Made by a program: the position numbers and the translations under genes
The notes under the pieces: generated by a model
Told to the model about the DNA's origin: nothing
What the model saw: the letters and a program-made list of their open reading frames with translations, nothing else
Databases searched by the model: none
Shown: positions 56,439 to 64,000 of the stretch, in pieces
Position numbering within the stretch: the stretch's first letter is position 1
Layout: each line of letters begins with the position of its first letter
Origin: Selaginella moellendorffii
Lineage: Eukaryota > Streptophyta > Lycopodiopsida > Selaginellales > Selaginellaceae
Assembly (NCBI RefSeq): GCF_000143415.4
Contig: NW_003314267.1
Coordinates: 571,916 to 635,915, forward strand
Direction of reading: 5' to 3'
DNA length: 64,000 nucleotides

Positions 56439-58003
56439 ATGGACGACATCCTGGAGATTCTCAACATGCCGTCGTGGTCGGATATCGGTGGCCTGAGGAA
56501 CCAGCTCGAGTTTATCAATCCACCATCCGGAGTAGCGCCTGATCAACCGGGAGCCTCTGGGGACTCCAAGGATCACTCAGCAGTTACAGAAGAGTGCCAG
56601 GATCAGTCGCAAGCTGGATCGTATGTGGACTCCTTCCTCCACAGCCAGCAGCAGCAAAGCTTGCTGGATCATTCTGGCTTGCAGCTTAGCGGAGGAGGAG
56701 GAGGAATCGGCTGCAACATCATGGCCAACCAAGGATGTTCTTCCTCGCCTTTCCCCATGCTCCTCCCGGGCGAGGCAAACTCGGTCATGGCCTCTCTCAA
56801 CTCTCCCTCCCATGGAAGCTTTGGCGATTCCTCTCGGCTATGGCAGCAGCAGCAGCAACCTTTCATAGGAGACCTCCAGCAGCAGCTCAGGCCTGGAGAT
56901 TTGTTCAATCTCAACGCTGGCATGTTCTCCTCGAGATACCGCAGCGCTGGAAACATTCCCTCAAACTTGAGAATGGTGAGTCGATTGTTCATTGGGAATT
57001 GCTGCTCATGGTTTCTTGGTTTCTTCTTTCTTAGCAGCACAGGGAAGGAGCGAGTAGTGTGTTCAGTGCTTATGGATTGGGCCAGCAGAAGCCTCAAATT
57101 CAAGCAGTAAGTTTGATCTTGCTCTAAAACTCTAAGATGGAAAACTCTTGCCGATTTGTAGGCTCCATCGCGAGGTTCGTATAGAAGCGCTCAGCCTGCC
57201 CCTATGGCTCCAATCTCTGGAGCTCCGAGGCCTCGAGTTCGTGCTCGCCGGGGCCAAGCCACCGACCCTCACAGCATTGCCGAGCGAGTTAAGATCCTTG
57301 CCAGCTTTTGTCCTTTAGCTTCTTGATCGTACATCGAGAGAGTTCTTACGCTGAGCTTGTGGATCTTGTGATTTCTTTTTTCCAGCAACGCAGGGAGAGA
57401 ATCGCGGAAAGGATGAAGGAGCTGCAAGGATTGGTACCAAATGCTAACAAGGTATATAGTCTGTATATAAGCAAATAATAAGCCTTGGAATCATATGTCA
57501 TGGAAACACTTTGGGTGCCACAGACCGACAAGGCGATTATGCTGGACGAGATAATCGAGTACGTAAAATTCCTCCAGCTCCAATCAAAGGTTTGTGAAAA
57601 CTATCTTTCGGTCACCTCATATACCCAATGGTTTGTTTTGTTCCTTTGCCAGATATTCTCAATGTGTCGCATCCAGCCACCTCCAGAGGTTTGTTATAAT
57701 TCTGAAGCTTCTTCTAACCAAGCTCTTTGGTTATGGCAGTCTTATTCCAGTGCCATGGCTACGAGCTTGAGCCAGAGCAATGGCGCTTCGGCAGAGAGCT
57801 TGGCGAACCTGGAGCGGCAGGCAGCTCGGCTCATGGACGAGAGCATGGGCAGCGCACTGCAGTTCCTCCAGAGCAAGGGCTTTTGCCTCATGCCCGTCTC
57901 CATGGCCGCGGCTTTGTCCGCTACAAAATCCATCCACCAGCCAATATTTCCTCAGGAAAAGGTCGAGGCCTCCACAGTAGTAACTGCAGAGAGGCCTCAA
58001 TAA
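56439..58003 (+). CDS. bHLH transcription factor 2, LRL/UNE12 type, tandem paralogue
   Basis: Seven exons: 56439-56975, ~57033-57106, 57162-57287, 57386-57451, 57524-57589, 57653-57688, 57740-58003. ATG 56439 was chosen because MDDILEILNMPSWSDIGGLR aligns with the start motif of gene 1; the frame extends upstream only through a TTG. b[64 protein letters not shown]-terminal block: LMDESMGSALQFLQSKGFCL. It is shorter than gene 1, the VLSMSRLG...LVADLPSE exon is reduced to IFSMCRIQPPPE, and the Gln-rich linker is different. Same strand and matching intron positions indicate tandem duplication. Confidence 0.9.
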
Positions 58004-58009
58004 CGTTAG

Positions 58010-59102
58010 CACCTTAAAGTGAAAGTTTCGCCAGTGCAATAAGTTGATGGTATTTCATGTTGACAGTGCCTTTTGATCTGCAAGAGACGAACGCTACATT
58101 TTCATGAAATCCTTCAATGTCGACCGTAGGAGGCGAATTGGCCTGACAGCCCTCTCCAAATGCCAGCTTATTATCTTTCCAAAGATGGTCTGCCAGGGAG
58201 GAATGTTGGCATCTGCTTTGAAACCTGGTCTTTTGGAGCATCATTTCCATGCAAAACAAAATCTCGCGAGGCTAAAGAGAGATTTTTTGGCGAGCCTAAT
58301 ATGTGGTGTCGCTTGGCCTTCATGCACTTGTCCCGGTGCATGGCGCGAATCGACTTGCCAGATAGCGCCCTGCACGATCAATTGGATCATTTCCTCCCGA
58401 AGGCCCAGGATTGGAGGAGAAGATTCCAGGAGACTATGGCCCTGCGCGAGGCAGCAGCTGAGAGAATCGGGCGAGGAGGAGCAGAATACATTTGAAGAAT
58501 ATTCGATGTGCGTGAAAATCCAGAAAGTAAGTTACCAGGAAGACAAAAACCCTACATTGCATCAAAACTGGCAAATATTTTGCAGCAATGACATTCAAAA
58601 CTATCACACGATCAAATCTAAGAGATCTCTGGAAGAACATACCACGTACAGCAGCGTGATCATTTCCCTGGAAAACCACGGACGAAGTCGATCTGGAAGA
58701 AAAGAAATCGATTTTTTTTCTGTGTTTCCCTACCTCCTCCTCCTCCTCCTCCTCCTGGAGTGCCGAGCTCGCCACCGGCAACATAGTCTTCGTCCTTCTC
58801 GCTGGATCCATTGCCAGGATCATCGCAATCGACGGGCTGCTGGATCGTCCGCCGGCGCGTCTTATTCATATACGATATCTTTCAAATATTATTCTTTTAT
58901 GAAAAATCATCCTATGCAGTATATCCTATTGTCTCAAGGATTCCACGGCGATGGCGCTCCACTCCGGGGCACCACATTCTCCGCCGCTCCCTCCAATCCA
59001 GCCGCCATGGAATACAAGGTAGCTATAGTGTTCTTTCCCCGGATCGAGGCCGAATCCCAGGAAGAATTGAGTCCCAAAGCGTGGATCCATCGGGCTTGAT
59101 CC
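58010..59102. other. Region with long overlapping open frames, gene not assigned
   Basis: Plus strand: FMHLSRCMARIDLPDSALHD, LPKAQDWRRRFQETMALREA to a stop at 58495, and 58811-59194 with LIPIERVYQSREGEGFDHGV. Minus strand: MDPARRTKTMLPVASSALQE at 58823 and WNTVIESFALAGLVDALDRD at ~59150. A GGAGGA repeat sits at ~58730-58760. None matches a family I know, and I cannot decide the strand. Confidence 0.35.
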
Positions 59103-60510
59103 CTATCGAGCGCGTCTACCAATCCCGCGAGGGCGAAGGATTCGATCACGGTGTTCCACGCAGCTTAACCGAACAATTGTACCATCTGCTTTGAAGTAGT
59201 TATTGTGCTGCACGTAAGTGTGTAAGTTGACTGACAAGGATCATAATAGTAGGAACATACCCTCCATTCAATTGCTGGGAAGCTAATCTTGCCTTCGACG
59301 GTATTGTAGTACACCAAGCAATTCACCTCCACCCCGGCCATGCAATCTGCTGACAAACAAAATCACTCCAAATGCCTCAACAAGCTTGCTTACCTTTGGC
59401 GATGGATTCCGGCACTCCTTCCAAGAAGGGCCCAAAGTCTCCCTTGGTGATGGGAAACTTGTATGGCAGCTTCAGTCTCTTGGACCTCCTCTTGTCATTC
59501 CTGAGCTTCCCAAATCCCACCACCACGCCCGTCAAGCTACCCCTGGGAGTCATCACTGGCGCTCCACACTCGATCCTGGCCCCGTCGCATGGCAGCATGA
59601 TATGACGGTAAGGAGGGAATTGACAGCTCGTCTCGTACTCCAAGAGATCGTCAAATCGTCCGCCATCGCCTCCCACCGATGTTCCGGCCACGAGCAGCGG
59701 CTTCTTGTTCCCGTCATGGTCCCACGACGCCGACACCACCGTCACCCACGGCCCTGGCATCGGCGCCACCACTGCGCAGGCCGAGAAGCTCTGGGAGCAT
59801 CCTTGCGCGGGAGTTAAAACTCCCACTCCGCCCGCCACCTCTGCTACGCACTCGTATCGCCTCCCGTCCACGCACACAACGTAGCGCTTGCCATCGGATT
59901 CCTCCTCCGCCTTCTTCTTCATGCAAGCGTAGCTCGTGACGCAAGTTCCATCCGGCCTCACCAGCGTCACCATTCCACACCTGTTTGTGGCGTCGAGCTC
60001 CTCGTCGTCCTGGCGACCCACGCGATAGAACCAGCCGATGAACTTGCTCGCCTCGGCCTCGAGCACCCGGATATCGTCGGCTGCTTCCCTTACTCGGTTG
60101 TGGTAAGCGTGGATAGCTCCATCGGCCTTGAAGAACACCTGGCGGAACTCTTCGTCCAGCTGCCGCGATGCCTCGAGCCGCTTGCGGCTCATCTCTGCCC
60201 AATTTGGTATTTGTATTCCTTCATCTTCTTCGTCTTCAGAGTCGGGACCGAGGCTCATCCCAGTGATGGGCATGGCTGCGTCTTTGGAGCTGCCATCGCC
60301 TAGGCCACTGCTGACCGCCGTCTGCCGGATGGATTCCACGTCGAAGATGGATTTTCCAGTCCCATCCATCAGCAGCACATCGTCGCCAATACATAGAGTC
60401 GCGGGATCCAGGTTCCAAAAGGCTGCGATGGCGCTTACCGGCAGCTTGGTTCCGCGCGCGAGGCCAAAACGTCTCGCCTCCTCCCCATGCTTGAACCACA
60501 CCAGGCCCAT
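59103..60510 (-). CDS. Protein of unknown family with weak trypsin-like features
   Basis: The main exon runs from ATG 60510 (or 60531) to about 59394. It is followed by a 50-bp intron, an exon DCMAGVEVNCLVYYNTVEGK (to ~59260), a second intron and a last exon HNNYFKADGTIVRLSC ending at 59103; the last exon is less certain. The N-terminus MGLVWFKHGEEARRFGLARG is followed by an acidic DSEDEEDEGIQIPNWAEMSR and a helical stretch. The second half, MVTLVRPDGTCVTSYACMKK ... ARIECGAPVMTPRGSLTGVV, has the layout of a trypsin-like fold ('G..TSxH' and 'GxSGGP...G.l.G') but with Ala where His and Ala-Pro where Ser-Gly would be. A dead protease is possible; function unknown. Confidence 0.55.
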
Positions 60511-60531
60511 TTTAACCTTGGGCCAAAACAT

Positions 60532-60930
60532 TAAAAGTTAAAAATTAAAGTTTTAAAATGTTTTTTCTCGACTCTGTACTCCATGTTTGGAATGGTGTCC
60601 AGTCGCGAGGTATTCCATTCGCTTCCAGAGAGGAACTTGGTAACTTGGACGTCGCTACTGGCAGGATATAGTCACGCCAGGAGGATTTCCATCTCTTCGG
60701 CGGGATGCTAGACGAGGGCCTCCACGCGGACAGTGTGACGATGCTGTGCCTTCGCAGCCCTGGACGCTGCGAGAGAGATGATGAGTAACAAACTGTGATT
60801 AATTTAGAGGGCCAAAACATGAGTTTAACTAGTGCTCTTTAACTAAATTCGCAGCTCCTTGTTGATAACCCACAGGTCGGGCCCTCTGATAATATGAGGT
60901 CGTCATCTGAGAGCTGATGAAGAAAATTTT
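60532..60930. other. Upstream region of the unknown gene
   Basis: The words GGGCCAAAACAT occur at ~60520 and ~60810, suggesting a small duplication. A minus frame (60545-60820) has no recognisable motif. Confidence 0.35.
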
Positions 60931-60959
60931 GTTCGAGCTCTAGGGCTCCTCGCCCTCCC

Positions 60960-62150
60960 GCGATGGTGCCGCTCGGGAGCGCGCGATCGGGCCGCCATTC
61001 GGTTCTTACAGCTGCTGCAGCGAGGGGCATTGCTTCGTCCGTCCGGAATGCCAGGAAGAATGTCAAGGACAAGAAAATTCCTCCCGGATAAGAAGCTGGC
61101 GGGTCTGGGGAAGCTTGGACACCCGAATCGCTCATCAATTACATTGTCCCTACTTACGTCTTCCTTAAAAAAGAAAAAAGGACTTTATTTTCTTGTTTCC
61201 TCTTAGCTTACATTTCAGGATTCACGGGAAGCGCAGGAACTGCTGTGATCACCTTGGAGAATGCAGCACTTATGGTCGATACCTTTTTCAGGTAATTGTT
61301 TCAAATTCATTCTTTTGCTTTCTTCCTGCACAGATTTCTCATTGTTTTTGCTGCTTCTGTGTAGGCTGAGAACCAACTAGGACGAGAATGGACGCTCATC
61401 AGAGGTGGTTCCTTCATACAGTGAGTGGCTCGGAGAGCTGTAGGCATTGATCCTGTAAGGTGTCTAGACGATCTTTTTGAGCTACGGTTTTCCTTTACTT
61501 CTCTAAACTTCCGTTCTCATGTAATTGACTTGACAGTTCTGTCACTCACGATGGTGGAGGAGCTCAGGCGAACCTTGTCAGCCAGGAGATTCAACTCACT
61601 TTTGTCGATCGCAACTTGGTTGACGAGATTTGGCTCGATGGGAGACCTTGTCCGCCCAGAGTGCACGATTTGATTTATGCTGGCGTTGATGTTGCGACAA
61701 AGTTCTTGGATGCGAGAAAGAAACTTTCCGCAGCTGGTGCTACTGGCATCGTGATAACCATGCTCTATGAAGTTGCATGCCTGTTTAATGTTGTAAGTGA
61801 ATGTCTGTATTTTTCTCTTCTGAATTTTTATGTTTCAGCATGCTGGAGATTTCCCTCATTCTCCAGGGGCGTATGCTCCCAAAGTACACTCCCTCCATCG
61901 TCCAGGGGAATTTGAAAGGATGCTGTCAGGTAGCTTGAAGTTTCTACCGTCAGTATTTTAGATTCCTCACAACTTGCAGGGCTATATGGAGTTGGTTACC
62001 ATGTACAACAGTCACAACATCAAGGATCTCCAACGCTGCAAGTATATACCTCTTATTTTAGTTCCCTTCAGCAATGATTATTTTTTTAATTTTCCATGCA
62101 GGTGAGAAGGCACAAAGTTCTAGTATGCAAGTAATGTAGCTGACAATCCA
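60960..62150 (+). pseudogene. Aminopeptidase P (Xaa-Pro peptidase) N-terminal pseudogene
   Basis: AYISGFTGSAGTAVITLENA and ALMVDTFF, then ENQLGREWTLIRGG (after an intron-like gap), YSEWLGEL, LVDEIWLDGRPCPPRVHDLI, YAGVDVATKFLDARKK, GATGIVITMLYEVACLFNV, and GDFPHSPGAYAP match the N-terminal part of plant cytosolic/plastid aminopeptidase P. Frame changes and stops are frequent, MLDEVAWL has become MLYEVACL, and the metal-binding C-terminal half is missing. Intron-like spacers remain, so it arose by DNA duplication, not by retroposition. Confidence 0.75.
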
Positions 62151-62570
62151 TGGGTATAAGTGTACAAATCTTCTATGCATTTCTCTTTGATTGCATATCC
62201 TCATTTAAAAGCTCATCATCTAATAGGTGGTTCATTGAGGTGAATGCATTTCCTAGAACAAGTTAAAAAGTGTAATTCATGTGGTTTTAACTAATATGTA
62301 CACCAATGCTGTCTAAATCTTGGAAACGGTCTGTAAGACACAAATCCTTAAGCCCTAAAGTGGAGTTGAGACACATTGTAGTGGCCGAAGAAGAAGCCAA
62401 ACAAATGTAACACATTTGGACTAAAAACTTTAACTTGAAAAATCAAAAGCGGGAATAAAACTTCTAACGAAGTGCCTGAGGAATAAGTACGACACAATTA
62501 ATAAAGTGACCCCCTAGAAAATGGATACAAGAGGACCAACACATGACATGTAAAAGTGTTGGAACAAAAT
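62151..62570. other. Intergenic, no gene recognised
   Basis: AT-rich flank without coding features. Confidence 0.4.
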
Positions 62571-62890
62571 TGGAGTCCGAGAAAGAGTCTGAGATGGAAC
62601 CTGAGTTGGAGTCCGAGATGGACCCGAGATGGAGTCCAAGAAGGAGTCCTAGATGGAGTTTGAGAAGGAGTCTAAGATGGGAGTTCGAGAAGGAGTCCAA
62701 GATAGACATGATATAGAGTCCGAGAAAGAGTCCAAAAAGAAGTCTAAGATGGAGCCCAAGGTCGAGTCCGAGATGGAAACTAAGACCGGGTCCGTGATCA
62801 AGACCAAGACTGAGACCGAGCCTGAGACTGAGTCCAAGACCGAGTCAAAGTCTGAGTCAGAGTCGGTGTTAGAGTTTGAGTCCGAGGTGA
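62571..62890. repeat. Degenerate GAGTCCGAGATG-type tandem repeat
   Basis: Units such as GAGTCCGAGATGGA, GAGAAGGAGTCCAAGATGG and GAGTCCAAGACCGAG recur for ~320 bp. They keep a 3-bp phase, so long Glu/Ser/Lys-rich frames appear (62653-62952). A short match, AAGAAAGAGTCTGAGATGGAG, lies near 24195. Confidence 0.85.
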
Positions 62891-64000
62891 AAGCCCAAAG
62901 CGATCGTCTCCCAAACCCTAGAGGGTTTGGTGTGCTCCAAAAGGATAGTTAGAGGAGGATTCCAGTTGAACCAATTTGGCCAGAAAGGCTAATGTGACCA
63001 AGGAAGGTTATACCTATGTAGCAGGTGATGATATAATTACTAAGAAGTTCAAGGCTAGAGTGAACATGGACAGATAAGTGGGGTCACTTGGTAAAATGTT
63101 CAAGAATTGACTCTATCTCCTATGGGAAAATCAAATGGTTGATGTTCTTAATCCAAGTGTGGGTGGCACTACCGACTTGGATACCTGGCATGGCTTATTG
63201 GAACCTTGCTTTAGGCACCTAGCTAGAGCACCTAATGGCAGAAGGTGGGAAAGTATCCACGAGGATTGGTTAGGGCTATGATGTTTCAAAATGTTATCCT
63301 AAAGTCCCACACTATGGAAAGGAAGAGGAGTACTCCTTTTGAATAGTGACCAAAGGCATAATCATGTGGTGAGGAAGTCCCAAAAGTCTGTAGGACTTAA
63401 TGGTCAGGCTTTCGAGCCCTAACCCAGTGGCAGTGTTGGTGAGCATGGCCGTGGATGGAGAGGGACTTGGTGGTGTAGCGCACGTGGTTTTTATGCTATG
63501 GTGATTTACCATAGGATAACACCACAAAGCGAAACCTAAACCCTCTATATGCCACGTGTCATATGCCATGTATCAAAAGGATAGTGGTGTGGAACCTGAG
63601 TTTCAGGGCCTTGAGCCACTAAACGAAGAAACGGTGCCAAACTCCCAAGCATGGAGCCAAGGAGCAATGGCATTGGAGTACGGAACGACTCCTGAGTGTA
63701 TAGCCCAATGAGCGAAGGAATAGGAGCTTGGAGCAACTTGGAACAGTCCTAAAGCAACCAACATCCCAATGCTAGGACCAACATACAAAACATAGCCAAA
63801 CAGAGTTTGGTGTTATTTCAGCATATCGGTGGCCTAACACAAGGATATGGGCACTCCACCAGCTAGCATGGAATGGAACTTGGGCTTAGACCCAAGCTGA
63901 ACATAGAATAAGGACAGGCATGCAAGTGGGAGCTAGACTATGCCTTAGGTTGGTCAGTTATACCCGACCTACGCACTATCCCTACTATACATTTGGAACC
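62891..64000. other. Repeat-like terminal region, no gene recognised
   Basis: No protein family seen on either strand. TGTAGCGCACGTGG at 63474 resembles the end of the LTR at 2272 over its first ten bases only. Confidence 0.35.

Noticed and set aside
63474-63487. TGTAGCGCACGTGG as the end of another copy of the miniature LTR element
   Set aside because: Similarity to the LTR ends after about ten bases and no second LTR or primer site follows.

Overview
The window looks like nuclear DNA of a vascular plant, most probably the lycophyte Selaginella moellendorffii. Reasons: plant-only families (GRAS/SCARECROW, an STY-type ACT-domain kinase, plant APS reductase with a thioredoxin-like tail, RUS/DUF647, DUF1350, LRL-type bHLH), very short GT-AG introns of about 48-65 bp, and many PPR sequences. 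The species name is inference; no search was run.

The first ~25 kb is repeat-rich. It starts with the 3' part of an FCP1-like phosphatase gene (1-849). Then come a small LTR element on the minus strand (1637-2433), an unidentified decayed coding tract with a cysteine-rich motif (~4.64-7.44 kb, minus), decayed LINE and Ty3/gypsy pieces (8-11.6 kb), and a 12-kb block of broken PPR sequences (12.5-24.7 kb). That block contains repeated PPR copies together with carotenoid-dioxygenase fragments and a cysteine-rich protein fragment. A chromodomain-bearing Ty3/gypsy element inserted into one PPR copy. Its two ends, each a 112-bp LTR flanked by the same 5-bp CTACA, now lie in opposite orientation ~6 kb apart, so an inversion has cut through its gag gene. 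A second small LTR element with GATCA duplications interrupts another PPR copy, and a paralogous uninterrupted site is present at ~16.6 kb.

The middle (25-36.5 kb) has one clear gene, a SCARECROW-type GRAS factor (minus, with a 100-N assembly gap), then ~5 kb of AT-rich DNA, a frameshifted nuclease-like/kinase-like pseudogene (33.56-34.73 kb) and an unidentified broken frame.

From 36.5 kb on the DNA is gene-dense: a single-TM protein with a plastid-like N-terminus (minus), an STY8/17/46-type kinase with altered catalytic residues (minus, 16 exons), a DUF1350 alpha/beta hydrolase-like protein (minus) diverging from APS reductase (plus), an LRR-III receptor-like kinase (plus), a plastid ferredoxin (minus), an initiator tRNA-Met gene (minus), a RUS6-like DUF647 protein (plus), two tandem LRL-type bHLH genes (plus) and a gene for a protein with a faint trypsin-like layout (minus). 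The last 3.5 kb has a decayed aminopeptidase P fragment and a degenerate GAGTCC-type tandem repeat.

The genes are independent nuclear loci. APS reductase and ferredoxin both act in plastid redox and sulfur metabolism, but nothing beyond proximity links them here.
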